A DNA stretch of 45,974 nt from Zygnema cylindricum (lineage: Eukaryota; Streptophyta; Zygnematophyceae; Zygnematales; Zygnemataceae): assembly GCA_037447655.1 (NCBI GenBank), contig JBBHKE010001241.1:1-45974 (forward strand), read 5' to 3'. This document shows, in pieces, positions 23,261 through 34,067 of this stretch. The translations under genes and the position numbers were made by a program. The stretch's first letter is position 1, and every line of letters begins with the position of its first letter. A model generated the notes under the pieces. That model saw only the letters and a list, made by a program, of their open reading frames with translations. It made no database searches and was not told the DNA's origin.

Positions 23261-23835
23261 GTAGAGGGAAAATATTTTTTAGGTTTTTTACAAAATAATT
23301 TTAAACGATTATCCTAGTTGTTTGGCCCCATTTTTAATTTTATTGGACCTGAAATGTTTTTTTTCCAGTTTGAATAATATCTGTGACAAAATATCGACGC
23401 ATAAATAACAATGAACAACGACAGAATAAGTTCAAGCAGTTAACTTTTATGTCAATTATGACAATGGGATCATTATAAAGCAGCAGAATGGTTGGAGAAG
23501 GGAGAGGAAAAAGAGGCGGGTGAGAGCCCCCTATCACTTTATAAAAATAGTTTAGTCACAGTTCGAATTTTTAAGATTCACAATTGTTAACTTCGTTGTA
23601 CAAGTTTGTATGCTTGTTGTTTTTGGGCGTTTGAACTTGAAAATCTTACAATTTGACGAGAGATGTCAGTTTACCGATGGAAGATAAAATGCTTCCGTTT
23701 CACTGGTTGTTATTTAAACGTCTATAGCGGCGGATATTACCCATCCACCAGCAACCCTCCCCCCCCCCAATGTCATCCAGTTAGTATGTATTAGAAGATA
23801 ATACACCAAAATGGATCGAGTATAAATCCTTTTAA
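23261..23835. other. Non-coding dispersed repeat between pyrimidine tract and gag copy
   Basis: 23620-23835 resembles 11260-11480 (gggcgttt, atgcttccg, ctggttgt, cgtctatagc, tataaatcctt). No coding sequence was seen. Confidence 0.5.
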
Positions 23836-24385
23836 TTACCCTTGTGGAGTGTTTCTAGCCTTTCGATCAGAGATTGGCACGGTCTCCTCTCCAGTAACAA
23901 TTTTCCAAAGATGCCGAAGTTCTAGCTGTCCTTTAATGTATCGCTTCCAAATATAGTAATTTGTTCCATTGAAGAGAACGACTTTGCCGGGCATCTGAAT
24001 CAATTCTTCCTCATCACTGTCCTCCTCCAAATCAGACTCATCTTCAGCTGCGAATTTCCCCTTTCGAATCCTTTCTCTCCTCTCTTCTTCAGTTTCATAG
24101 TAACCATCATTGTTACCAATTCGCAGCCTGCCCCCCTGAGGGGCAGCTGAGAGCACACTCTGTAGAACTCCAGTCAACAGTGTCTGAAGTCTCTCCTCTG
24201 TCAGAAACACCCCTGCTCCTCCTACTTCCTCCTGTTCATAATCATCTGGTGGAAACGTGTCTTCTTCTTCTTCGAACTGGGCAGCACTGAAGACCCCTGT
24301 GACTCGGCTCTGGAGTGTCAGTCTGCACAGGTGTAGGCTGCGGAGCTGCACCCTTCTTCTTCTTTCCTCCCATTACAGCAACACT
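23836..24385 (-). pseudogene. Third copia gag copy, 5' part only
   Basis: It is nearly identical to 21605-22000 over the shared part (VFLTEERLQTLL, MPGKVVLFNGTNYYIWKRYI, RHLWKIVTGEETVPISDRKA). It keeps an acidic N-terminal stretch (FEEEEDTFPPDDYEQEEVGG) that B' has lost. It ends abruptly at about 23850, where the dispersed repeat begins. The initiating frame (MGGKKKKGAAPQP, near 24374) and the main frame differ, so it is frameshifted. Confidence 0.82.
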
Positions 24386-24452
24386 CGCGATACTGACTGA
24401 TGACAGTGATTTCTACTACTGAGAGCTTTTCTACTACTAGGAGCTTTTACCT

Positions 24453-24464
24453 GCTCCGATACCA
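24453..24464 (-). other. Primer-binding site of the third copia copy
   Basis: The minus strand reads TGGTATCGGAGC two bases after the LTR end AACA. Confidence 0.8.
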
Positions 24465-24466
24465 CT

Positions 24467-25001
24467 TGTTATAAAAAGGACCATTTAAACATACATCTTG
24501 AGCGGAAGCATTCAGAAATTCCAGACATCAGAAATTCACAGATAACAAAGGAACTCGACCAAATAGAAAATATATTAAATCGAACTTTTTACATCCCTTT
24601 TCTAACTTCAACTTCACTTCCTTCTCTGATATATAAAACTATACAATACTCCTCCTAAAATACTTTCTTCCAACACCACCAGAAGACAGAACTATACTAC
24701 TTCTGTCACAATTCCACTCAAACTCCACTTTCACCAATTTTTGACACTTAGGCGCTGAAACGCCTAATAAAACATTAGTCCGCCGAAACTAACCGTGATC
24801 TGGACCTAAGACCGTACCACGGTTCTACGCACTAAAGAATTCACCAACCGTACAGTACCACATGTCACGAACCTTAACAGACACTCAAACTAAACAGGGA
24901 GTATCGGGAAAACATAACCTGCCGACGTCAACTGAACATTAATTTAGCATAAACACAAACTGAACACAACTGAACTGAATTTACACATTGAAATCTTAAC
25001 T
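24467..25001 (-). repeat. 5' LTR of the third copia copy
   Basis: It is homologous to 22214-22811 and about 60 bp shorter. The minus-strand start at about 25001 is eroded (AGTTAAGATTTCAATGTG instead of TGTTGGATATCAATGTG). Confidence 0.75.
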
Positions 25002-26289
25002 GTTTCGCGACAGTAATTTTGTTGTCCGCAAACGAAACATACTATTTCGTTTCGCGTCACTTGTTTGTTTGGTGCGCAGGTGTTTCAATTTGCATGCAGG
25101 TGTGTTCGTGGAGCGACACGTGTTTAAGTCAACGTTTGGAGTTAGTCGTTCGAAGGAAGAAAGCGTGTACTACTTTCTTCGCGGGACTTTCATTGTAATG
25201 TGCACAGTCAGCTAGGGACAGACTTCGTCACTACGCTAAGTCATGCTTGTCTTATCTTGTTCTCTCTTAGTGCAGAGTAACGAGTATGTATAGGAAGCAG
25301 TGTACATGTGTAGAGTTATCTATCGAATTAATTAATTCTATCTTACATGATTGAATCATAGAGGATTTGATATTGGATTAAGAGATTATTTAAAGAGGAT
25401 AGAGAAGAGAGAGAAGAGAGATAATGTAAAGAGGCTTCGGCCAAGAACACTTATAAATCTTTTTTGGCTGAAAATTCCTCTTGTCTTTTATGAGCTTCCG
25501 CTGTGTAATGATTCATGTTTTGTGAATTATTTTTTAGTGAAACTCTTTTGCTTTACATCCTACATCCCTCTCCCTATCTCCCTCCCCCTCCCCCTCCCCC
25601 TCTCCCTCGCCCTCTTCTCCCCCTCTCCCTCTCCCTCTCTCCCTCCCCCTCGCCCTTGCCCTCGCCCTCCAGGAAGACTAAAACTCCTCCAACTTCCACT
25701 CTTTTGTCCACTAGTGTGAGGGACAGTACTTTCTATTCCCACTAAAGTCTTTATTTGACCGTTGACTGCTGAGCTATCCGGCTCACCATGCCGTACATCA
25801 CCATGCCGTTGATTTTCCAGTTATTCCTCTTCAATCTTAAAGTACAGTGTATTTCTGTTTTTTTTTACTCCCCAGACACAAAATATCATTATTGATACTA
25901 ACTGTTTTTTTCTCAAGGTTTATGCATTTTGCGGTTCACCTTCGTCGTCGCCATTTGAAAGTAATGTTATTCATAATGTTTAAAGATGAAATTTTGTGAC
26001 GGAAGAAATGGTTGGCTAAACCTTGTGAGTAACATGTTTTGTGACGTCACCAAGCTAATTCACATGAAAAGCAAAAAGAGATGTAACTTCGAAATTGAAA
26101 ACAACAGTACACGTAAATTTATCAGATAACAAAAACAGGCATGAAATGAACATGAGAAATACTCGAGCAATCCACTCTAAATAAAATAAAAAACTTGTTA
26201 CAAGTGTATAAACACCACATACAGCCACACAAACTTGTTTAAATACAATAAATAGAACAGATATAGCGTGGACCAAGTAAATACATATA
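25002..26289. other. Intergenic region downstream of the LysM gene
   Basis: No gene was recognised. A pyrimidine tract (CCCTCC/CCCTCT) lies at 25556-25676. A two-copy phrase caccatgccgt lies near 25787-25810. 26100-26289 would be the 3' untranslated region of the LysM gene on the minus strand. No canonical AATAAA is obvious there. Confidence 0.45.
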
Positions 26290-27917
26290 CTATGCTGTCT
26301 TTGTGAGAACTACCCAAATCCTATAATATCTCGAGAACACCGTATCACTTAATCCTTCGACGACCCTTTTGGGGGGAGTAGGATAACAAAACTTTGTATT
26401 AGCGGGAAGGAAGATGGTTCCCTCTTTTTTACACGTGGCATACGACTTTCCATCAGTTGCGCACCAAAGCGTTGCATTACTTCTGTAGTATGTCGTTTGT
26501 ATTTCGGCACAAGGTTTGGGTATGTTAAATGATTTTATTGTCGTTTTAGCAGCGCATGGTACTTTACAATTAGCAACAGTTGAAATTGTTGCAATATTGG
26601 GGGTAGTAGGAATACAAATTTTTGTATTTTTGAGAAGGACGCTGGTTGGACTTTTTTTACAGTTATAATACGACTTTCCATCAGTTGCGCACCAAAGCAT
26701 TGCATCACTTTTGTAGTATTTTGTTTGTATTCTGTTACAAGAAGAGGTTACACCTAATAGTATTGGGGTCGATTTAGCAGCGCATGTTGTTGAACAATTA
26801 GCAACAGCTGAAATTGTTGCAATATTGGAGGGAGTAGGAATACAAATTTTTGTACTTTTGAGAAGGACGCTGGTTGGACTTTTTTTACAGTCATAATACG
26901 ACTTTCCATCAGTTGCGCACCAAAGCGTTGCATCACTTTTGTAGTATTTTGTTTGTATTGTGTTACAAGAAGAGGTTACACCTAATAGTATCGGGGTCGA
27001 TTTAGCAGCGCATGTTTTTGAACAAGGAGCAACAGCTGAAATTGTCCCAATACGAACCTGTCATTTTAAAAACATATGAAAAAACCACAAATGAGGAACA
27101 AGCTTTCTAAAAAAAACCAGTACATTTTTTTTATATATGGTGAACTGCTTTTCATTTTAGTGTTTCACATGATATCTTCTAAGGTTCATATTGCACAATG
27201 GGCTCAAGAAAAAGTAAAACTTCACATGAGAAACCATCTTTGATATAAAAAAATAAAAAAAAAAGCTTGTACCGACTTAATTTCAGACAATTGGACAACT
27301 TTTCTTTTTGGCGAATGACACGGTCTCTTTTTTTTGTAATTATTATGAATGGCTTATAAGCAAAACAAAAGCTTCAGATGGGACGCCTAAGTTTTATAAC
27401 AAAATAAAATGGTTAAAGTTACTGAAGAATTCTCAATCTCAGATAATTTTAATCAAGTAAAGCGATTAAATCGAAAAAGGGATTGTAGACCGATCAAGTT
27501 TAGAAAGAATACATACATTATCTCCTGCATTCAGTTTTTTGCAGTCAATATTCGGGTTGAGGAAATAAAAATCAAATGCTTTTGTCACATTTTCGTATAT
27601 AGATTTACACCCATCATCTCCCTCCTTCACCAAATAATTTTCCTCGATTTCGACGTTTTTGACATCATTACTCCGTTCCAAACAAATCTATAACAACATA
27701 TCAAAGCCAAGAGAAAAAAAAAAGGAAAAGAAAGGAGAGAGAGCAAAAAAGGGATGGGTAAGTTAAGGACAAGCATGTTTTGCGGGGATTATTTTTGTCC
27801 TTTCCGACTCAATAACTTTGAGAGACAGTAAAAACACTAAAAGTTGTGCGCGTTTTATCCATCCAAAATTAAATGAAATGTGTGGAATTATTGATACAAA
27901 GTAGACAAACTTAAAGC

Positions 27918-27973
<56 letters not shown>

Positions 27974-29639
27974 GAGAGAGACTCTATGGGAATTCTCCAA
28001 TCAAATGAAGATAATAAATCGTACTATCTCAAGAGAACAATTAAAAATTAAGAACTTTTTAAACATGTCGGCGGAAGAAACATCCAACATGAGTCCATCC
28101 ATGAGTCCATACAATGTAAGGCCATTATTTAAATAGTTGGACAAGATTTTGTAGATTACCACCTCACATTTTAAAAATGCAAGATAAGGAGATCCATCAT
28201 CTTACCAATTTTTGAGGTTCTAAAGGGGTAATTGGATTTGAGCAGCTGAGTCCAATTTCAGAATTAATTTCCTCCAAAGTTGAGGAATTGAATGAGGTAA
28301 GCGATTCTGAAACAATGGACACAATCGAATCACAAGTATCTCCCTGCCCAAAAAAAACACCAAAACAAAAAACAAAAAAAATGTTCAAAGGATAGAAGAG
28401 TAATTAATTTTAAGGCACTTAAATAAACCATCCTTTTCGCAATTGAATTTCCAATTAATTTTTGGCGTAAAAGTGGTGTTATTATGTCACTAACAGTTGA
28501 AAATCTATCTCTTTATTATAAACAATTTAAATGTTTACTACTACTACGAGATAATTTAACAAAGGAAAAGAAAAAAAAAAAAAAATTGGCCCACACACCT
28601 CTACAGTGCGATAGATGGCGGAGCAGGGAACGAAATTTTTGGAATCCATAGGTACCAAATTTAGTGTGGATCCTTCAGAAACCACTTTTGGGGCTATCAC
28701 CGATCCACACAGGGGCTGGAGGGTCTGTGCAAGGGAGAGAGGGGGGGGGAGAGAGGGAGAGAGATGGAGAGGGAGAGGGAGAGGGAGAGGGAGAGGGAGA
28801 GAGAGATCACATGTCGTTAAATCAAGTCATAATGTAGTTCAAAGAAAAAAAATGCCTTACCAGGCAGATTTAGCTGGAAAAAATACAAAACAGCTTGTCT
28901 TGTGGAAAAAAATTGAATGACAAAACTTTAATTTTTTTTTAATTTTTTCTTAGAATTACAACAGCGAATAAGAAAAGGAAAAAGGAAAATGGGAAAAGAA
29001 AAACACTAACTGGGTGAAAATAAAGAAGGTCATTTAAACCCATTCCGTGTTTTTCTGCAATCTGATCGCACGTGAGTCCTCCTTTTGGAACCAAAAAAAT
29101 TATGTTTTGGGTCCTGAGGGAAAATAAGAACACTGCAAAAAGTATTGCACAATATATATTTTTGTCATTTATTTAAGTTACAGTGGAGATGAAAAACAGT
29201 ATCCTCAACTCCTCCTCAAATCCCCCCTAACTTCATCGTTCCCAATCCTTCCCTGTCCCTGTCCCTCTCCCTCTCCCTCTCCCTCTCCCTCTCCCTCTCC
29301 CTCCCCCTGCCCCCTTTTTCATTCTTATAATAAATTGTTTTCCTCTTTTTTAGTTCTTTTTAGCCCTTCCTTCTTCCCTCACTTTTCATCCTGCAAGTTT
29401 TTTCCTACCCTTTTTCTTCCCTCCCTCCCTCCCTCTCCCTCCCTCCCTCCCTCCGCCTGCATTCACACTTCTGCCTTCCTTTTCTGTCGCTCGCTCTCCT
29501 CTCTCCTCCCTCTTTCTCAATGCTCCCTTCTTCTTTGCATTCTACTCCACTCCTCACCTCGGACCAATGGGAAAAGTGCGGCGCACGTGAGAAGAATACT
29601 CCACTGCACGAAATTCAAGGACTTGCAAAAGTTTAACAT
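26290..29639 (-). CDS. Secreted LysM protein with three tandem 76-residue Cys-rich repeats (six exons)
   Basis: Exons: 29639-29558, 29132-29011, 28724-28599, 28343-28206, 27687-27517, 27057-26290. All have GT-AG borders and compatible phases. The predicted length is 468 residues. Residues 1-25 look like a signal peptide (FVQWSILLTCAALFPLV). LysM-like domains: about 36-80 (VPKGGLTCDQIAEKHGM), 106-159 (YRTVEGDTCDSIVSIV ... LICL) and 176-217 (YLVKEGDDGCKSIY ... NPNIDCKKLNAGDN). Residues 225-452 are three repeats with spacing C-x3-C-x14-C-x15-C-x9-C-x14-C-x15 and core LWCATDGKSY. LysM domains bind N-acetylglucosamine polymers in plants, so chitin or peptidoglycan recognition outside the cell is likely. 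The Cys repeats are unknown to me. No kinase or transmembrane segment follows before the stop at 26292-26290. Exon 1 is the least certain: it rests on phase, the signal peptide and a TATA box. Confidence 0.75.
26364..27054 (-). repeat. Three tandem 228-bp coding repeats in the LysM gene last exon
   Basis: The same phrase (tagcagcgcatg on the plus strand) recurs at 27003, 26775 and 26547, an exact 228-bp (76-codon) period. The first two units are nearly identical at DNA level; the third is clearly diverged. Confidence 0.92.
27917..27981. repeat. (GA)n microsatellite
   Basis: Nearly pure GA repeat in the intron between LysM exons 4 and 5. It reads CT on the transcribed (minus) strand. Confidence 0.9.
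28731..28806. repeat. GAGAGG-type microsatellite at a splice acceptor
   Basis: The purine repeat on the plus strand reads as CTCCCT repeats on the minus strand, directly upstream of the acceptor ttgcacag of the exon at 28724. It appears to supply the polypyrimidine tract. Confidence 0.85.
29250..29470. repeat. (CCCTCT)n and CT-rich tract
   Basis: About nine clean CCCTCT units lie at 29256-29303, followed by looser CT-rich sequence with CCTCCCT runs. It lies in the first intron of the LysM gene (purine-rich on the transcribed strand). Confidence 0.85.
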
Positions 29640-29730
29640 GTTGACACGTGTATATCGTACACTATATGTGGATCCAATATGTGATGAGAAAGTGGATGAG
29701 CTTCGATGAAAAATGAAGTGCTCGAACACA

Positions 29731-29740
29731 TATATATACC
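29731..29740 (-). promoter_or_regulatory. TATA box of the LysM gene
   Basis: The minus strand reads GGTATATATA, 92-101 bp upstream of the chosen ATG at 29639-29637. A start of transcription 25-35 bp downstream would leave a 5' leader of about 60-70 nt. This supports the assignment of exon 1. Confidence 0.5.
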
Positions 29741-29971
29741 AAAAATGGCACAAAACGACAAACCGTAAGCGACAAAAGTGAAAGACATTTCAAGATTTGC
29801 TTGGTCAACTCCGGCCCAACCAGCGGAAAAGCTTAGCTCCGAGCCGTACGATCAAGGAACAAGCTCCACCGTTCGATTTGATCCATTTTGACTTGGGGCG
29901 GCTTTAGATTTAGGGTGACATATTTCAAAGCGTAAATACGTCAAACGGGCTCGGCTCCTATTTCGTAGGGG

Positions 29972-30192
29972 TACACCGTGAATCGCTATTAGCGCTGATA
30001 TTTTTTACGCCTCTTAAAACATGTTTTCTCCGTGCACACATGTGGGATCGTGGATCGGACGGTTGAGATTTAAATACATGATTTTTAGCTTTCGATTGGC
30101 GGTCTCAGATTTGTAAGTCAGACAAGTGTGTACGTAGAAGTGATGTATCAAACGGTGAAAATTTTATCAACACTAATAGCGATGCACGGTGT
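29972..30192. mobile_element. 221-bp MITE, family M1
   Basis: The ends are tacaccgtgaatcgctatta at the left and taatagcgatgcacggtgt at the right, inverted repeats with few mismatches. The interior is similar to the copies at 33340 and 43236 (cttaaaaca, cacacatg/cacactt, gtccgccaatcgg-like). Confidence 0.85.
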
Positions 30193-30761
30193 CTGCATTA
30201 ATTAAAGCCGGCAAAGCCGAAAGTACTTTGCCGAATTTGACGTTTCCAAAGACAAGCTTGCAGTCTCCATCCGTACTGGAGAAGACAACCATAAATGCGG
30301 CAATCCGGCATTACCACAAAAGGAAAGTACGACTTGTCTCCACCCTCCTCCGCCGTACAGATCTGTAAATATCGTACAAACCTAGTACAGACTCAAGGCA
30401 AATCAAAGCAAAAACTTTATTGCAGAAAGTGAGATGGAAAAACCAAGGCAAATAAGTTTGACTTACACCGACCGGGTAAATTTAAACAGCGACCACAAAA
30501 GCGACGTCGACCGATGCGTCCGATGTGTCCGGATGTACGGATGTGTCCGACCGAAATAGTGACACGATGCACAAATTCAAATCGATCCACTTTCGAAAAC
30601 GACAATGTCGCAGTGACGTCGACAGCGCCGTAAATACACCGACCGGGTAACCCTAATGAATTTTATTTTTTTGGTTTTTTACGACGACGACAGCGACAAC
30701 AACAGCGACACACAAAGGAGACAGCGACCACGAAAGCGATGTCGACGGCGATAACGACCAC
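30193..30761. other. Non-coding, with short repeated phrases
   Basis: It contains repeated phrases caccgaccgggtaa (30467 and 30637) and acagcgaccac-aaagcga-gtcgac (30486 and 30721). The 50-bp block at 30402-30452 (caaagcaaaaactttattgc core) recurs at 31588-31638. No gene was seen. Confidence 0.5.
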
Positions 30762-31382
30762 TACACCGCGAATCGTAATTAGAGTAATGAAAAAATTAGA
30801 GTACAAAAACCAAAAAAAACAATTAGAGTAATGAACGCTAATTTATGTGATAGAGCTTTTTCAACTATGAAGTTTACTCTAATTTATTTAAGCATTCTAT
30901 ATTAGGTTGTGTCGGCGATAATTTTTTGCGTGATAATTATGAACACTAAATTACGTAGATGTACAAAATGTGTCAGTCCGTATAGTATTGACTTCATTAT
31001 GACGTTGGTACTATTTGTCGCATTCAATGTCAGTTAAAGTTCACACTGACGACGATGCTGTCGACGGACGAGTGCTATGCGAACGGATTTTTTTCGATGT
31101 GATTGATTTTTTTGTTTAGTGCGATTTCACGTGCGAGCGCGATTCTATTAAATCATTATTTGTACCTTTTTATTTATAAAAGTACAATTTTGCACGGTCA
31201 GACGTTGTCCGTACTCCACACTATTTAAAAATGACCTATATCATAATTTTTTACGCTAATTAAACCTCACCTAAATTAGAATAATGAAAAAATTAGAATC
31301 GATTACTCTATTTGATGTGATTGACCCGAAATTTCGAGCGACCGAATTAGAGTAATTTACTCTAATTACGATTCGCGCTGTA
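30762..31382. mobile_element. 621-bp element, family M2 (longer relative of the 219-bp MITE)
   Basis: The ends are tacaccgcgaatcgtaatta at the left and taattacgattcgcgctgta at the right, bounded by TA. The right third (31205-31382) matches 39490-39671. No transposase was recognised, so it is non-autonomous. Confidence 0.8.
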
Positions 31383-31642
31383 CCGGGTCACTTTAAAATT
31401 AGGCGCGGTTCGCCAAAAGTGGCACAGAGGTTCAACATGTCCCGTTTTAAAGTGGGAGCATAAAAAACGCAGGACCAGCCAGGGAAAAGGTACGGGTGAT
31501 CGTTTTTTAGAACGGGCATGATACTCGGGCATGAAAAATGGGCATGAAACAAGACACGGTCCACGCACGTGTAACGGTGATTGACTTAGTCAAAGCAAAA
31601 ACTTTATTGCAGAAAGTGCGATGGAAACACCAAGACAAAAAA

Positions 31643-32390
31643 GGGTAGAATTCCATTATGCGGCTCCAGTAAATGTACCGAAAATTTTACTGGCAGCGTT
31701 TACTGGAAGACTATTCCATTTTATCGGGCCAGTAACAAACATTCCTCAATTATGATTGGCGCACATAGGCTAGAGTCCACATTCATAAAATCTTAAAAAA
31801 AATCTAAAAACGGAAAGTCAAAAGAAATATCTGTACGCCCGGAGGTAGTTAATGATTCGTACGTAAAGTTTGCGGCCAGATTTTGATTTTGAAAATGGAA
31901 ATCAAAATTTCGAAACGGAATGGCAAAAAAACGCGGCAAACTTTGAATGTCGGTGGATGTCAGACGGAGCGTGCGAGGATATTTCCAACTCACCTACATC
32001 CAGCGTGGCATGCGGCACATGGCCTTTAGGGCATAGGCACATGGCCTGTACGACGTGTAGGCCTGCGATCGCTTGCTCAAAGTGGATATATTTTTTCTTT
32101 TTAACGTGTACCAATGGTACACGACCTTACCACGACCAGTATCGTACAACTCTCCTCGCGAGGAGAGTATCGTGACACTGGACGATGTGCGCGAATGCTT
32201 CGCGGATCTGAAAAAGTATAATATCCAACGGCCAGAAATTACGCCTACATCATTGGAGCCTCCCGACACCTTTCCAGTAACGATGTTTCGGGTGACAAAA
32301 AAAAAATAAGGTACGAATTTGTACGGATATGTACTAAAGCGTACGGCGTCCAGTAACGAACCCCACTTTTCGTCTAATGGAATTCTATCC
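31643..32390. mobile_element. 748-bp element with inverted termini gggtagaattccatta
   Basis: The left end gggtagaattccatta and right end taatggaattctatcc are inverted repeats (15 of 16). Short inner phrases ccagtaa are also shared near both ends. No matching target duplication was seen, so the superfamily is open. A perfect 18-bp palindrome (ctctcctcgcgaggagag) lies inside near 32150. No coding sequence was recognised. Confidence 0.55.
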
Positions 32391-32546
32391 TACGTTTGAT
32401 TTTGAGGGTGTGCCCCATGTGTTAGGCCCATAGGGTTATTTTTTCGTTTTCTTTCAAAACTAGGTTGGCAACGACAAAATCTCTTGCCATACGAAAAAAA
32501 ATATAGAAATCACAGTACAGCAAACGTCATCTTGATACTTTGAACG

Positions 32547-32915
32547 TACACCGTGAATCGTTTTTAGTGTTAAGAAATTATTAGAGTAACTAAACAATTA
32601 GTGTAGAGAATTATATTTTGGGTTTAATGGCCTAACCCTAACAAATTTTAAGGCTAATTTATCCATTCAACACTAATTTGAAACAAATTCCTAGTGAAGC
32701 CACTGTAAGAATAGGTTCACATTATCGCCGTTTGAACATGTGAAAACAGGTTCCCGCAATTTTTCCCCGTCTTTATGATTGGGAATCAAATGTACAGTAC
32801 ACCGCGAATCGTTATTAGTGTTGTGAAAAAATGTATATTCAAATTTTGGCGTTAATGCTAATTTGGGTTTCGCAAAAAAAAAAAAAACGCCGTACAATTG
32901 TATACAATAATATAA
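32547..32915. mobile_element. Two partial M1/M2-type MITE ends
   Basis: Left ends tacaccgtgaatcgttttta (32547) and tacaccgcgaatcgttatta (32798) occur without full right partners. The second is cut by the hAT-type element beginning at 32916. Confidence 0.6.
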
Positions 32916-33774
32916 GTAGTGTTGGGTACCGGGTAAATTCATATCGCGATAATTTCGATATTCGATATATCAAATATCGATCGAGCAGACTCCTCGATAT
33001 ATCGTACCGTGACCAACATAAATTATCGCGATATATATCGCGGTATATAGTATTTTATAAATTTTAATATTTTATATAACATGTTTTTTTAGCGAAAAAG
33101 ACAAATTGTCTGATACGCCGTACGACGTGATTTTCGTTCTGTGACTTAAAGGTAGACGCCGCAAAATTTAACCAACAAAAAAGTACTAATTCTGTAATTC
33201 ATATAATTGCTTATTTAGTAAGTAGGGAACTTCACATTCGAAAAGTTAACACAAATTTAGTCAAAGCATGATCTCAAAAAAAAAATGCAGACTGTTCATT
33301 TTTCAGCTAGTACTACCAAAAAAAGTTTGCAGCCAGTACTACCAGCTGAAGAAACACTTATTAGTGTTGATAATTTTTTCGCCACTTAAAATATCTTTTA
33401 CCCGTACACTATTCTCCATTTTTCATTTTGAGACCGTCAATCGGAAGCTGAGAATCTTACATTTCAATCGAAACCGTCAAATTTAGAAACGGACATGCGT
33501 GTATGGAGTCAAGATGTTTACAGAGACGAAAAAAAACATTAATACTAATAACGATTCAGGGTGTAGTACTGGCAGCAGCAGCAGCTAGTACTACGAGATG
33601 CAGTAGCAGGAATATTTTTTTTTTTAAAAGGCTCGATATATTGTCGATACGATATAGCGGCGATAGATCGCGATATTTAGCTATTCGATATATCGAAGCG
33701 ATATATCGAATATCGGGTACCTTAAATTCGAAATATATTGAATATCGGCAAATGGTCCTCGATACCCAACACTA
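32916..33774. mobile_element. 859-bp non-autonomous hAT-type element
   Basis: The termini TAGTGTTGGGTACCG and (inverted) TAGTGTTGGGTATCG match 14 of 15. The identical 8-bp flanks aatataag (32908-32915 and 33775-33782) are the hAT hallmark. Its ends are packed with small palindromes (tatcgcgata, cgatatcg-like). A MITE sits inside at 33340-33565. No transposase frame. Confidence 0.82.
33340..33565. mobile_element. MITE family M1, nested in the hAT-type element
   Basis: The right end ctaataacgattcagggtgta is intact and the left end is eroded (tacc...ttattagtgttgataat). The interior matches 43236-43450 (ttcgccacttaaaa, ccgtcaatcggaag, tttcaatcg). Confidence 0.7.
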
Positions 33775-33782
33775 AATATAAG

Positions 33783-34062
33783 TGTCTGTACAAAATATCT
33801 GAAATCGTACGCCGTCGTGAAATTCAATTGTCGTTACATATCAGACTATTTTACGGCATTAGGCATCAACGCTACATCGCAAAGAGTATACCAATTGCAT
33901 CCCATTTTTGTCGTCTTCCTCCTCACAACGCGACATTTCCTACTTCGCGCCACTATGTACCTGCAGATCGGGCCTGCGACCGCTGCCAACCATACGAACA
34001 CTAGCGAAACCATTCTATGTCATAACTAGCCTCTTGCCCCCCTCACATGAATCGACAAGCTC
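33783..34062. other. Short non-coding spacer
   Basis: No repeat end, exon or RNA gene was recognised here. Confidence 0.4.
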
Positions 34063-34067
34063 CCCAT

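Noticed and set aside
27917-28806. CRISPR-like or functional tandem array
   Set aside because: Simple GA and GAGAGG microsatellites without spacers, in introns.
28615-28920. 101-codon plus-strand frame with Arg/Gly-rich centre
   Set aside because: It overlaps a LysM exon on the other strand and runs through a GAGAGG microsatellite.
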